Positions 23,878 through 36,562 of a DNA stretch of 64,000 nucleotides are shown here, in pieces. The notes under the pieces are model-generated. The model searched no databases and was not told the origin of the DNA. It saw only the letters and a list, made by a program, of their open reading frames with translations. The stretch is from Hyaloraphidium curvatum (taxonomy: Eukaryota; Monoblepharomycota; Hyaloraphidiomycetes; Hyaloraphidiales; Hyaloraphidiaceae), in the NCBI GenBank assembly GCA_025558095.1, contig JAIVFI010000035.1, positions 186,001-250,000 of the forward strand, in the 5' to 3' direction. The number at the start of each line of letters is the position of its first letter. Position 1 is the stretch's first letter. Both the position numbers and the translations under genes were made by a program.

Positions 23878-24390
23878 ATGAACGCGTTGGCGACCCGGGT
23901 CTGGTCTGCAGTGCGGCGGGACGCGATCTCGAAGCGATTCTACTCGAAGCGCCGGGCTCCGCGCCAGAACAGGCCGGATGGCGCCGCGCAGGTGGACAAT
24001 GTGCGGGCGCAGAACGCGGAAGTGGCGCCGGAAAAGACCCCTCGGCTGCTGTACCCTCTCCTCGCCTACTACCGAGTCGTGAACGTCGGGGCATTCGGAC
24101 TTTTTTGGTACGACAAGCAGCAGGCCCTGACCAAGGGGTGGCGAGTCCCGGAACGCACCCTCCAGCTGTCTGCCCTCATCGGAGGCTGGATCGGGGGCAT
24201 GGCCGCGATGGAGATGTTCCGACACAAGACGCAGAAAGTCTCCTTCCGTCAACCGTACTTTATGGCCGTCGCGCTCAACGCCGGGGCATCGGCACTCCTC
24301 TTCTCGGCCCTGTTCGGAAAGAACCAGGCGGTGATGTCGAAGCTGGCCCCGTTCCTCAACCAGGCGGCCCGGAATGCGCGTTTGAAGTAG
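23878..24390 (+). CDS. DUF1294 family membrane protein, probably mitochondrial
   Basis: Intronless, 170 aa. The core matches the DUF1294 signature: a hydrophobic helix, then FWYDKQQALTKGWRVPERTL, a second helix with GGWIGG, and FRHKTQKVSF, followed by a third helix. The first 45 residues are Arg/Ala-rich without acidic residues, which looks like a mitochondrial presequence; typical bacterial members lack such an extension. Function of the family is unknown. Its stop lies 50 bp from the stop of the convergent Kelch-BTB gene. Confidence 0.8.
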   Translation: MNALATRVWSAVRRDAISKRFYSKRRAPRQNRPDGAAQVDNVRAQNAEVAPEKTPRLLYPLLAYYRVVNVGAFGLFWYDKQQALTKGWRVPERTLQLSALIGGWIGGMAAMEMFRHKTQKVSFRQPYFMAVALNAGASALLFSALFGKNQAVMSKLAPFLNQAARNARLK

Positions 24391-24440
24391 CCAATTCAAC
24401 GACAAAGGCTCAATACAATTGACATCTACGAGGGATATCG

Positions 24441-26331
24441 TCACTCATCGGCGAGGAGCTCGTCCCCCCTCTTCCTCTTCGCCTGGCTGCCGCTGGGCAC
24501 GACTGTCACCTCCGACTCGGTCGGCAGCGAGTCCAAAAACTCGTCCATCGCGGTGCGCGTCAGGCTCCGGAACCCTTCGGTCTTGACGACCTTGCCGAAC
24601 TCGCGCCGCATGAGCGTCAGGCAGCGCTCCTTCAAGCCGCGCTCGCCGGCAGTGATGGCGACGGCAAAGATCTCCGAGACCGTGTGCACGTTCATGTTCA
24701 TGTCCAGGTGGTCGGCCGCGAGCCGCTGCAACCGCGGGATGCAGTAGAGGTTGCCGATGACCAGCAGTTGGCACACGACGTCGAGCGGGTAGTCAACGTC
24801 GTCGCCTTCGCCGAGAGTGTCCGTGTACAGGTACCGCACGAATGCGCGGACGACCTCGATGGGCTCGGGGACCGTCAGCGAGTCACCCCGGGAATCGCGA
24901 CAGCCCGAGGCGATCAAGTTCGAAAAGTGCTTCCACCGCGATTTGAGAATCAGCTGGTGCGCCTGGACGGGAGGTGCGTCGGGGGTGTTGGAGAAGATTT
25001 TGAAGTCCGAGTGCTCCGGGCTGTTGAACAGCTTCCCGATGTCGGAACCGAAGCTGCTCTCCGGGGTGTTGTAGAGACCAACGCCCTCCAGGTCGATCTC
25101 GAGGACGGTCCCGAGGTACTCGTCCTTGTCGTCGCCGTCGGGCGGATCCGTGCCCAGGAGGTAGTACGATTTCGCCTCGGGCGACGAAGCAAAGTAGTGC
25201 CAGTTGCCGTGCGCCAGCAGCTGCTCCGTGTCGTAGTGGCGCCACTTCTGGCTGGTCAGGTCCAAGCTCCAGATGCCCGTCACCTCGGCGCGGCGGTTCT
25301 CGTCGTCCTCCGTCGTGGCGTGCGTCAGCGAGTGCGTCACGAGGACCACAACTTTGCTGCCGCACAGCTGCGAAAAGTGCTGGCCCCGCGACGGCGGCAT
25401 CTCGGGCGACTCCACCCGCACTTCGGTGGTCTGGTTGTCGCTCAGGTCCAGGAAGGTCACGCCTGTCGGCCTCTCCATCTCCTCCGTCAGGCCGCCGTAG
25501 ATGTAGAAGCGATTCCGGTAGACGACAGTGAAGTGGCTCTCGCGGGGGGAGGATTTGATGGGCGGCTGCCAGGTCCAGGTGCGGAGGTCGAGGATGTAGA
25601 GTTCGGAGAGGACCTTGTCGTCCATGGTCTTGCCGCCGTGGATGAAGAGCTTGTCCTCGTGGATGGTGGCAGCGTGGCGGGAGAGAGGGGGAGGGATGGG
25701 GCCGTGGATCGTGGGCTGCTCCCACGTGAGGTTGCGGATGTCGAGGACGTGGACGTCGTTGCAGAGCTCCTCGCGGTCGTCGTAGCCGCCGAAAATGATG
25801 AGCCTGGATAGGGCGGTCACCATCGGCGGTGGTGGCCCGTCCATATTCCCAATACCCACTTGCGACCGCGCCATGGTGTTGCCGAGTGGTCGTTGCGAGG
25901 CCGGGGAGGGGTGCCGCGAGCGTAGCCGAGCTGGGTCCACTGCATCGTCTTGAGGTCTGGACAATACCGCCGTCAGCCCACGGCCGTTCGCCATCGGACC
26001 AAGAGCTCCATACCCAAGCAGTGCAGGTTGTTGAAGACCGCCGCCGAGTCATAGAAGTTGAAACCGCCGAAGGCATATATCTTGTCGCCGACGAGGCTGC
26101 GGCCGGGCGAGGGACGGTCAGCTCGGCCCCAACCATGCTCCTCATCGGGTCGCCTACCTGACAAAGTCGGAGATGGGACGGGAGTCGGCGCACGGCGGGG
26201 CCCAGGGAACGGTCAGAAGGGGCAGGGGGGTCCATTGTGTGCTTGTTTGCCCACCTGATGGAGCAGTTGGAGAGGCACGAGAGGGTCGAATTCTCCTCGA
26301 TGACCGCCTTGCGCGGCGTCGAGAGCGCCAT
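24441..26331 (-). CDS. Kelch-repeat protein with C-terminal BTB domain
   Basis: Four exons: 26331-26255, 26096-26014, 25956-25860 and 25803-24441; 539 aa. Introns 2 and 3 are 57 and 56 nt; intron 1 (26097-26254) is 158 nt and contains an internal CAG/GTAGGC junction. The joined frame shows Kelch blades: LVGDKIYAFGGFNFYD, RNDHSATPWRGRKLIIFGGY, RHAATIHEDKLFIHGGK, FTVVYRNRFYIYGG. The BTB fold (about residues 350-470) begins SDFKIFSNTPDAPPVQAHQL. Kelch-BTB proteins often act as substrate adaptors for Cullin-3 ubiquitin ligases; here BTB follows the Kelch part, the reverse of the animal KLHL order but common in fungi and amoebae. A basic tail (AKRKRGDE) could be a nuclear signal. Confidence 0.8.
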
Positions 26332-26456
26332 GGTGGGCGCCGGACGCCGTGCGGAAGCGGGGCAGTCGAATAGGTCGCTCGATATCGACTCAAGCAGCTC
26401 TATGATCCCTTTTGAGAGCCGAAAGTTCACTAGCTTCTTCTCGGCGCGTTGCGGCG
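26332..26456. promoter_or_regulatory. Compact bidirectional promoter (Kelch-BTB / RBMX2)
   Basis: Only 125 bp separate the start codons of two divergent genes, so both must initiate within it. Base composition is more balanced here than in the flanks. No TATA element was identified. Confidence 0.45.
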
Positions 26457-27758
26457 ATGAAGTGAGCCAGAGAAGGATTCAGAGCACAGCTCTGCGACTT
26501 ATTGGACGTGCTCTATGCCGCAGTGTGGTCAAGGAAATCCAGAAGATCAATGAACGCGAGCTACAGCTCGGTCTGACCGGGCAGGGCGGTTCTGTGGGTC
26601 GACCTGGCCGCTGGAAAGGGGAAACCGGCCATTTACACTTCTATACAGTACCATGACGACTACAAGGACAGCGCCTATATCTTTGTCGGGAATTTGGACT
26701 ACGAGGTCAGTCGAGAACTCGCCTCGAAGACGTCCTCCCTCACCCGTTCCTAACTGCGCAGCTCACGGAAGGGGATGTCATTACTATCTTCTCCCAGTGG
26801 GTGGAGCTATTCGTCTGACTTCTTTTGCAGGGACTTACTCGCCGCAATCGGCTCTAGGTATGGCGAAATCGTCGACGTCAACCTCGTCCGCGACAAGGGC
26901 ACCGGCAAATCCAAGGGGTTCGCGTTTGTGGCCTACGAGGATCAGCGGAGCACCGTGCTTGCCGTGGACAACTTCAACGGCACGAAGCTGCTCGGTCGGA
27001 CGCTGCGGGTAGACCACACGAAGAACTACCGGGAACCGAAGAAAGGATCCGACGACGAGGAGGAGGAGGAGCCCAAACCCAGGATTGCGCCACTCGGAAT
27101 CCTTCCCGGGGACGAAAAGCTTATTGCAGAGCAGGCAAAGGCCGCGGGAAAGAAGGATTCGGACGAGGAATCCATCGACATCGACGTTGCGGACCTGGAT
27201 CCCGAGGACCCCATGTACGACTTCCTGGTGGCCGAGCGCAAGAAGAAGCTGAAGAAGGAGAGGGGCAAGAGGAAGAAGGAGAAGAAGGAGAAGAAAGAAA
27301 AGAAGGACAAGGTCACGGACAAAAGGTCGGACCTGCCCAAGGCGATGCCGAAGCGGGAGGACTCGCCGCCACGGGAGCGGCACAGGGACTATGGAAAATT
27401 GGCGACGGAGGACAAGGCGTCGCAAAGGAGACCGGAACAGTTTTCGAGCTCGGACAGGAGGGACGATCGGCGTGTGGATCGTCCCGACGATCGGCGCGAC
27501 CGACCAAGTGATGGGTACCGCGATTCTGGAAGACGGGACAATGGACGGGACGATCGCGGAAGATGGGAGGATGACCGAAGGCACGAGACTCGCCGGCACG
27601 ATAGTGGTGATCGTCGGAGCCGGAGCCGAAGCCGGGATCGGCGGCGCGAGGATTTCCGGCGGCCGGAAGGGCCGGATCGCCCTTACCGAGACCGATCGAG
27701 GGATGTCCGCGATAGGTACGAAAGGAGGCGAAGCCGGAGTAGGAGTCCGCGGAGATAG
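26457..27758 (+). CDS. IST3: RBMX2/Ist3 (Snu17) RNA-binding protein of the RES splicing complex
   Basis: U2 snRNP-associated spliceosomal protein. Five coding exons: 26457-26461 (only ATGAA), 26524-26593, 26649-26705, 26762-26796 and 26858-27758; introns 55-62 nt; 355 aa. The spliced N-terminus reads [19 protein letters not shown], as in the family, then [16 protein letters not shown] (RNP2) and [36 protein letters not shown] (RNP1), AVDNFNG and RVDHTKNYR. After the single RRM come an acidic linker, a lysine-rich coiled stretch and a long Arg/Asp- and Arg/Ser-rich tail ending in SRSRSPRR. The tiny first exon was accepted because it restores the conserved MN start and the frame. Identification is firm. 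Confidence 0.93.
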
Positions 27759-27966
27759 GCCAACTGAATCAGAAATGGTCCCTGGGAGCGAAAAGCCGAA
27801 CTGGAGAAGGCGGACCCTCGAGCCCGCGGCGCCACCTTCAGCATCGGACGCACCACCGTTCCGCCAGAACCTCTCCTACAGGCACGTCGCGACGCCGGCG
27901 GTCTCCTTTTGCGCGTCTCATACGCTTCGCGACAGAGCAACTTCTGGAAACCGGCCTGCCGACACG

Positions 27967-29872
<1,906 letters not shown>

Positions 29873-30033
29873 GCGATGCTCTTAATCTGCGGTGTCTCAA
29901 TCGAAAAATGTCAATGAGTCCGCGTTCCCGCTCCGGCCGCTGAGCCCCAGACTGAGAGGCGTCCTATTGCTGAGTCGTCAGTTTGCTTGAGTGGGTTCCC
30001 AAACAGTCCACTCGGGAGGTCGGAGAGGAAGAC

Positions 30034-32395
30034 ATGGCCGCCGTGGCCGCAGTTCCTGCGTCGCCGAGTCCACCATCGTCTCCCGTGGTGTCGAAGGAGG
30101 TGGTGGACCGATTCTACGCCCTGTGGGACAAGGTGCCAGGAAAGGAGGTTGCTGAATCCGACGGCGCGGCCGTGGAGTACCTCCCCAACGCGGCGGTCGT
30201 CTCGGTGCTTTCTCGATCATCTTTGCCTCGCGATTGGCTCAAGGAGATTTACTCCAACTCGCGGGCGGGGGCGACTGGTCGGATACCGGGCCTCAACAAG
30301 GACCAGTTTGCCCTCTCGTGCGTTCTGACGGCGGTCTGCAAACAACATGCCGGGCAGGCGGAGTTTCCCTGGAGCGCCGTGACGGAGGCGATGGTGGCCT
30401 TCAGTCAGCTTCGGGGCCTGAACATCCTGGGCGTCTCGAGCGCGGACTTTAGCACCGTCTCGTTCCCGGACCTATCCTCGCCGATTCCGCCTCTTCCGGC
30501 GAGAGATGGGGAGCAGGATGCTCTCAAATCTGGCCAAAATTCGCCTCCAATGGCGCTTGCCGCACCCCCTGAACCTCCGGCGCCCATTTTCGCGACACCA
30601 GCGAGGGAACCTCCGCCGCCGCCTCTTGTCGCCCCACCTCCTCCTCCACCGGTGATTCAAAATCCCGTCCCAGCGTCGCCGCCCGCTACACCTACTCGAG
30701 AACCTCCGCCTCCGCCCTCCGTTCCGTCACCGTCCCAAACTCCGCCCGTGCCCGGACCGCGCGCGGATCCCCGCCCGGAAACCATTCCGGGCACGTTTCC
30801 GCAGGACGATCCTCCTCCGTACGATTGGAATGACATTCCGCGCAATGACGTTGCTGCAACGCAGCCGTCCGGGACGCAACCTCCGCACCGGCCGGTGCCG
30901 CCGCCTCCTTTGCCTTCGCGTGACCAGGCAGCGGAGGCGTCCGAGACGCAGGCAGCCGGTAACCCTTTCGGGCAGTCGGCGGCGGCAAACCAGGCCGCGG
31001 AGCAGATGCTTTCGGACGAGGAGATGGCGCGCCGCCTGCAGGCGGAGGAGGAGGAGGAGCTCGCCCGCGCCCTCCAAGCTTCGCGGTTGGCAGCTGAGGC
31101 CGAGACGGCCAACGCCCGCGCCGCGCAGCAGCTCATCGAGGACGACCGCCGGCGCGCCATGGAGGCCGAGGACGAGGAGTTCGCGCGGCGGCTGCAGGCA
31201 GAGGAGGAGGCCCTGTCACGGCCGCCTTCGGGGGCCCTCCAGGGACCGCCGGCATTCCAGCCGCCGCCCATGATGAGGCCGTCTCCGCTGGTCATGGGAC
31301 CGCCCTTGCCGCGACCTGTTTCTGCGCTGCCCATGCCGCCGGTTTCGGCGCCTCCCGCGTTCAGCTTTGACCCTGCGATGCTGCAGCAGCCGGGATCCCC
31401 ATCCGGGGGCCTGGCTTTCCCCTTTTTCCCTGCCGCGGACCTCCTCCTCCCGGCGGCGTATGGGCGCAGTGCGTACGGCGTGAAGCGCATGGAGCACCTA
31501 TCTGGGAACGCGGCATCCGAGGACATTTACATGCAGTACGGTCCGCGCGACCGAGACGCGAGGTGCGTTTCGCCTGATTGCTTGGTACATAATGAAGACT
31601 TAAAGTCTTCCCCTATGACTCCCTAGGGCCGGACACCCGCTCCTGTGGATCCATTTCTTCTTCAACGATGCCGACACGGCGCGGCGATGCCGCGGATCCT
31701 GGCCCCGCAAGTCCGAGGTCGTTGCCGGCGTCGGACTCTCGGTCAACGGCTTCCGCCTACCCGCTGCGGGCCTCGAGTGCTCCAGCAAGGGCTTCGATTC
31801 CATGCAGGGCGGCATCAAGAGGCACCAGCATGTCTTTGTGCTCAAGAAGGCCGGCCAGCAGCTCTCGCCCAACATGCTCATCAAGCTCAACCAGCTCGTG
31901 ACGCAGATCCTGCGCGATCCCTTCAGCCCCGTCAGCATCCCCGAGGGAGGCGCGCTGTCGCGCCAGGGCAGCCTGACCGTAACGACGGCCCCGCGGACGG
32001 CCTCGCGGGAACCGGTGCCGCCCCCGGTCGCCCGCTCCGCGAGCACCCCGGCATCCTACCCCGTCCCCCGCCCCGCCCCCGCACCGGCCTCCCGACCGCC
32101 CTCCGCCACCGCGCCGCGGCCCTCCTCCGCGGTCGCCCCCTCCCCCGCCGCCTCCGCCTCCTCCAGCTTCTCCATGCCGCGCCCCACCTCGATCGACGCC
32201 AGCTCGAACGACGACGCCGACTCGACCGGCGACACGTGCATCGTGTGCTGGGACGCGGCGCGGACGCACTCGCTGTTCCCGTGCGGGCACAGGTCCTACT
32301 GCGCGGCGTGCGCGACGGCGATCATGTCGTCGGGGGACAAGAAGTGCTCCGTGTGCAGGCAGACGGTGCTGGGCGCGGCGCGCGTGTACGTGTAG
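30034..32395 (+). CDS. EH-like / UIM-like / RING-finger protein (putative E3 ubiquitin ligase)
   Basis: Exons 30034-31562 and 31627-32395 around a 64-nt intron; 765 aa; start at the first ATG. Residues about 20-110 resemble an EH domain: RFYALWDKV, then a VEYLPNAAVVSVLSRSSLP stretch and LNKDQFALSCVLTAV. A long proline-rich region follows, then ubiquitin-interacting-motif-like helices (DEEMARRLQAEEEEELARAL and DEEFARRLQAEEE). A compact region after the intron (HPLLWIHFFFND to LKKAGQQLS) was not recognised. The C-terminus is a C3HC4-type RING: CIVCWDAARTHSLFPCGH, then CAACA and CSVCRQ. This suggests a ubiquitin ligase acting on endocytic machinery; partner and substrate are unknown. Confidence 0.7.
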
Positions 32396-32562
32396 GCGCA
32401 GTAGGCGTTCGCCGATGTACGGCACTCTTCAAATGTACCGCCGGAATCTTGGAATATGCACCGAGCCGCGATGCGTTGCCATGTTCTCTAGTGATGAGCG
32501 AGCAAGACACAATCCAAGCTGCTTGGCTACCACCGCCATGCACCACACCGCTCCGTCCGCCC

Positions 32563-34092
32563 TCATGCGGCCCTCGACGCGCCCTTGAGCTTCAGCAGAA
32601 AGTTGGCCACCACGACCTCGTTGACCGAGTCCAGCACCCCCGGAAGGCAAAAGTGCGAGCAATCCTCCGACACCCCGTCCGAGTTCATCCTCCACACGCT
32701 CGGGTGCCCGTCCGGCCGCATGTCCGTCAGCCTCGTCACGCGGATGACGGTGGCCACCGAGGGCGGCACCACCTCGTCCATGATGCGGATCTTGAGGGCC
32801 TCGGCGGTGGACGTGAAGCCCGGGTCGAGGATGGGCTGGGTCTGGTTGCGGCAGGTGCCCGATTCGCCGAGCCAGTGCCGCGCCGAGGGGGTCTGGAAGA
32901 AGATGAGCTGCCCGCGGCCCGAGAGGGACTGGTCGCGCACCCAGCGGACGGCCGTCTCGAGGGCGCGGCGGTAGTCCGGCAGGTCCGTCGCGCCGCGCGG
33001 CACGACAAAGTGGTGGTGCGCCACAAAGACGATGGCGAGGTAGTCCGGGGACTTTGCCTCGCGCGCCCAGAAGGGGTCCGCGCGGTCGTACCGGATCTGG
33101 CGGACCCAGTCGCCCTCGGTGCCGTCCGCGGCGCGGCCCGTGCGCACGTAGTTGACGTCCACGAGGTGGTTCGAGCGGAACCAGACCACGGTCGCGTTCC
33201 AGCGCAGGAAGCGGATGGTGGTGATTGTCTTGTCCAGGCTGCGGATGGCGGCGGGCAGGGTGCGCTTGACCTCGGTGGTGACGCCGCTGCGCGACACGCG
33301 GGCCTGGCCGTACAGGATGCAGACGAAGGATTTGAACTGGTTGCCGGCGATCGAGTCGCCGACGAATGCGAACTTGCGGTTGCGCAGCTGCTCGAGCACC
33401 TGGAAGGCGTCGACGCGCGGCAGCTCGCACGAAAAGGGCTGCCAGCGCCAGTTCTGGTAGCCGAAGTCGCGGCGGCCGTTGTACCTGCAGTCGGACAGGC
33501 CGCTCTCGACGAACGGGCAGTAGGACGTGTAGTAGGGCTCGCGCTGCTCGCCGTCGTCGTCCTCGTCCTCCGAGTCTGCCCTGCCCTTGAGCGGCACCCA
33601 CAGGCCGCGCTCGACGCCGCACGACGCCGAGAATTTCGCGCGCAGGCCGTCGCGTGTGACGTTTGTGCCGTTGCCTGCGTGCAGCGCGTCGGGCAGCAGC
33701 CTGAGCGGGGCGGCCACGCGCGCGTTGACTGTCCACAGGAACAGCGTGAGCAGGAACATGGCCAGCAGGTACGCCAGGCGGTACACGAAGGAGCACACGT
33801 TGCCGGGGTCGTCGTCGCGCGCGTCGCGGTCGCGGAGGGGCAGCAGGCGGCGCGACGAGGGCGAGGCGCGGCGTGCCCTCCCGCCGCCGGCCTGCGCGGG
33901 ACTCGCGTCCCGGTCGCCGTTCGCGTGGCGCGACGGCGGCCGCGGCTCGTCGTCCTCGTCCGAGCCGTCGCCGATGAACGGCGCCGTGCGGAGGATCGCG
34001 CGCAGCGACTGCGGCGAGAACATGCTGCCGAAATGGAAGTCGACCGCAAAGCCGCCGAGGCGCGGCCGGAAAGTCCAGGGCGGCCCGCGCAT
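32563..34092 (-). CDS. PC-esterase / trichome-birefringence-like (TBL) membrane acyltransferase
   Basis: Intronless, 509 aa. Type II membrane protein: cytosolic N-terminus, then one helix (VYRLAYLLAMFLLTLFLW, about residues 102-120). The luminal part has the plant TBL/PMR5 layout: SDCRYNGRRDFGYQNWRWQP (cysteine-tryptophan block), then KFAFVGDSIAGNQ with the GDS nucleophile, and near the end EDCSHFCLPGVLDSVNE with the DxxH pair. Plant homologues O-acetylate cell-wall polysaccharides in the Golgi; a similar role in glycan acylation is inferred. The family is best known from plants, with scattered fungal members. Start at 34092; an internal Met 24 codons later is possible. It is 167 bp from the divergent FYVE-RING gene. 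Confidence 0.75.
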   Translation of the reverse strand: MRGPPWTFRPRLGGFAVDFHFGSMFSPQSLRAILRTAPFIGDGSDEDDEPRPPSRHANGDRDASPAQAGGGRARRASPSSRRLLPLRDRDARDDDPGNVCSFVYRLAYLLAMFLLTLFLWTVNARVAAPLRLLPDALHAGNGTNVTRDGLRAKFSASCGVERGLWVPLKGRADSEDEDDDGEQREPYYTSYCPFVESGLSDCRYNGRRDFGYQNWRWQPFSCELPRVDAFQVLEQLRNRKFAFVGDSIAGNQFKSFVCILYGQARVSRSGVTTEVKRTLPAAIRSLDKTITTIRFLRWNATVVWFRSNHLVDVNYVRTGRAADGTEGDWVRQIRYDRADPFWAREAKSPDYLAIVFVAHHHFVVPRGATDLPDYRRALETAVRWVRDQSLSGRGQLIFFQTPSARHWLGESGTCRNQTQPILDPGFTSTAEALKIRIMDEVVPPSVATVIRVTRLTDMRPDGHPSVWRMNSDGVSEDCSHFCLPGVLDSVNEVVVANFLLKLKGASRAA

Positions 34093-34259
34093 CCGCCGTC
34101 GCGGACACTGCGTGAATGGTGTGGACGGGACGCGGGGATCACGAGAACCGCGGTGATACCATTTTCGATCAATCGATCAAGGGGCCGATAATACCATTTC
34201 TTCGTTTCAGCCGTTACGATCAACCCCCTTTTAACAGACCGTTCCTGGCCCCTTGCGCG

Positions 34260-36510
34260 ATGCCTGCCCGCGAGGCGCCGCGTTTCGTGACTCCCGTGCT
34301 GCCGGGCCGGCCACATGCGTACTACGGGGCGCTGCACGTCCGCCCCGACCAGCTGCGGAAGGAGCAGAAGGACGTCGACGCGCCGATCGCGCCGACCCCC
34401 GCGTCGCCCGCCACGCCGCCCGAGCCGCGGCGCCCGCCCAACGAGGTCGCCGATGCGGCCGCCGCCGGCGACGCGGGCCGCCTGGAGGCGCTGCTGGACG
34501 GCGGCGGCGCGCTCAACTCGGCGGCGCCAAACGCCCCGCTGCCGCTGCACGCCGCCGCCTCGCGCGGCCACGCGGCCGCAGTGGCGCTGCTGCTCGACAG
34601 GGGCGCGATCGCAGACCTGGCAAACGGCGAGGGCGAGGTGGGATCCCAGATCTCTCGCCCCAGAGTGCTGGATCTGATCTTGTCGTCTCCATTAACCCCC
34701 CGGAACAGACCGCCCTCTCGCTCGCCGCGCTCAACGGCCACGACGCCGTCGTCCAGCTGCTGCTCGACCGCGGCGCCGACCCGCGGCTGCCGGACCGCGA
34801 CGGCTGGTCTCCGCTGCACAACGCGTGCTCGCGCGGCCACCTCGCCTGCGCGCGCCTGCTGCTCGCCGCCGGCGCGGATCCCAACGCCCGCAACGGCACC
34901 GCCACCACCCCGCTCATGTCCGCGGCCCCGCACCCCCCGCTGATCCCCGCGCTGCTCGCCGCCGGCGCCGACCCGCTGCTCCGAAACCAGTTCGGCGAAT
35001 CCGCCTACGACCTCGCCGCCCAGGCCGAGCTATCCCTTTCGTGCACCCTCCTTGCCGCCGCCGAGGACCCGCCCGTCCCCGCGGCCGAGCGGACCGCGGA
35101 GCTCGCCGTTTTGCACGAGAACCAGCGCTCCGCCGTGCTCTCGCGCACCTTCTCCCCTTCGAACCTCTCCCGCTCCGACCCCGGCGGCGCGTGGTCGACC
35201 CCCTCGGGGGCACCGGCGCACCCGGATGCGTATAGGGTGCCGGAGGGGTGGTACTGGTTGGGCGAGTGGAAGGTGGATCCCTCGAGGGAGGGGACGGACG
35301 CCGAGGGGTGGGATTACGCGCGGTCGTTCGATGCCACGGAGTGGGCGGCGGGGATGCCGAGTAATCCGGGGCTGGGGTCGTGGGTGCGCAGGAGGAGATG
35401 GATAAGGGCGATGAAGCGGCGCAGGGAGGGCGAGCCGCAGGGCGGGAGGAGGGCCGAGGGCGGGGCGCTGCCAGCGGCGGACGACTATTTGGCCAAGGCC
35501 AAGGCGATGCTGGCCGAGGGCGGCGGGGAGACGGACCAAGGGCGGACGGAGAGGGCGATCGAGGTGCTGTTGGCGGGCATTTCGCGGGACAGGGAGGGCA
35601 AGCGCAAGGCCGAGGCGGCGGCGCTGGCGAGGAGGTTGCTGGAGGAGGCGGAGGAGGCCGCGGCGGCGGCTCCCGCACCTACCGTTTCCCCGGACGAACA
35701 AGACGGGGCCGGTTTGGGCGACGAGGCAGATGCCGCCGACGCCTCGGCCCCCGAACTCGACGCCGAACCGACCCCGGAGGGCCCGCCCTCCCCGCTGTCG
35801 CAGGGCCCCGCGACGACGTGGCAGCTGGACGAGGACGCCCCCGTCTGCAACGGCTGCGGCAAGCGCTTCGGGCTCTTCCTCCGGCGGCACCACTGCCGCT
35901 GGTGCGGCAAGATCTTCTGCGCCGCCTGCGCCTCGAGGCGCATCCCCTTCAACCGCCGCGAACCCGACATCGTGCACCGCGTCGACGACGCCTGCCACGC
36001 GTACCTGACCTCCCCCGACTCGCCGCTCCTGCAGCGTCCTCTGCGCACTTCCCGCTCCCGTGGCGGCGCCTCGCCCTCCCCGAACCCCCTGCCGCGGATC
36101 GCCGTCCGCGCGCCAACGTCACCGACCGGCACCGCCGAGCCGCCCTCGGCCGTGGACTCGCTTGTGCTCTGCCCCGCGTGCGGCACCTCGCTGCTGGCGT
36201 TCCCGACCGAGGAGGCGCGGGAGAAGCACATGCGCGAGTGCTTCGAACGGAACACCTCGAGGGGGATCGGGGACAGGTACGTGACCAGGGTGCTGGACGA
36301 GGGGATGCCGGGCAAGGAGTGCGGGATTTGCTTCGTGGGTGGCGTCCGCTGCGGCGCAACGACGAATCGCTGACTTCCCATTGTCCGCAGGAGGAATTTG
36401 TCAAGGGGGACAAGGTCGCGCTGCTGGCCTGTCTCGACATGTTTCATGAGAGGTGCATTGCGGGCTGGATGGAACGCGGACACGGCTGCCCGGTGCACTC
36501 GGAGGACTAG
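34260..36510 (+). CDS. Ankyrin-DysF-FYVE-RING protein (putative endosomal E3 ubiquitin ligase)
   Basis: Exons 34260-34637, 34709-36334 and 36391-36510; introns 71 and 56 nt; 707 aa. Ankyrin repeats occupy about 60-260 (for example TALSLAALNGHDAVVQLLLD and WSPLHNACSRGHLACARLLL). A dysferlin/peroxin-type motif follows at about 305-355: WYWLGEWKVD, GWDYARSF and RRRRWIRAMKRR. A FYVE-type zinc finger at about 505-535 reads CNGCGKRFGLFLRRHHCRWC with the RRHHCR PI3P-binding core. The C-terminal RING (C3H2C3-like) reads CGICFEEF, CLDMFHERCIAGWM and CPVH. FYVE would place it on endosomes or vacuole; RING implies E2 recruitment, as in fungal Pib1. The four-module combination is unusual. Confidence 0.85.
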
Positions 36511-36562
36511 CTTCGGATCAACGAGCAGCGAGCCGTGATGCGGAACAATTCGACAGCGTGCT

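Noticed and set aside
24684-25811. Plus-strand frame across the Kelch-BTB gene
   Set aside because: Antisense shadow; the Kelch repeats and BTB on the minus strand are unambiguous.
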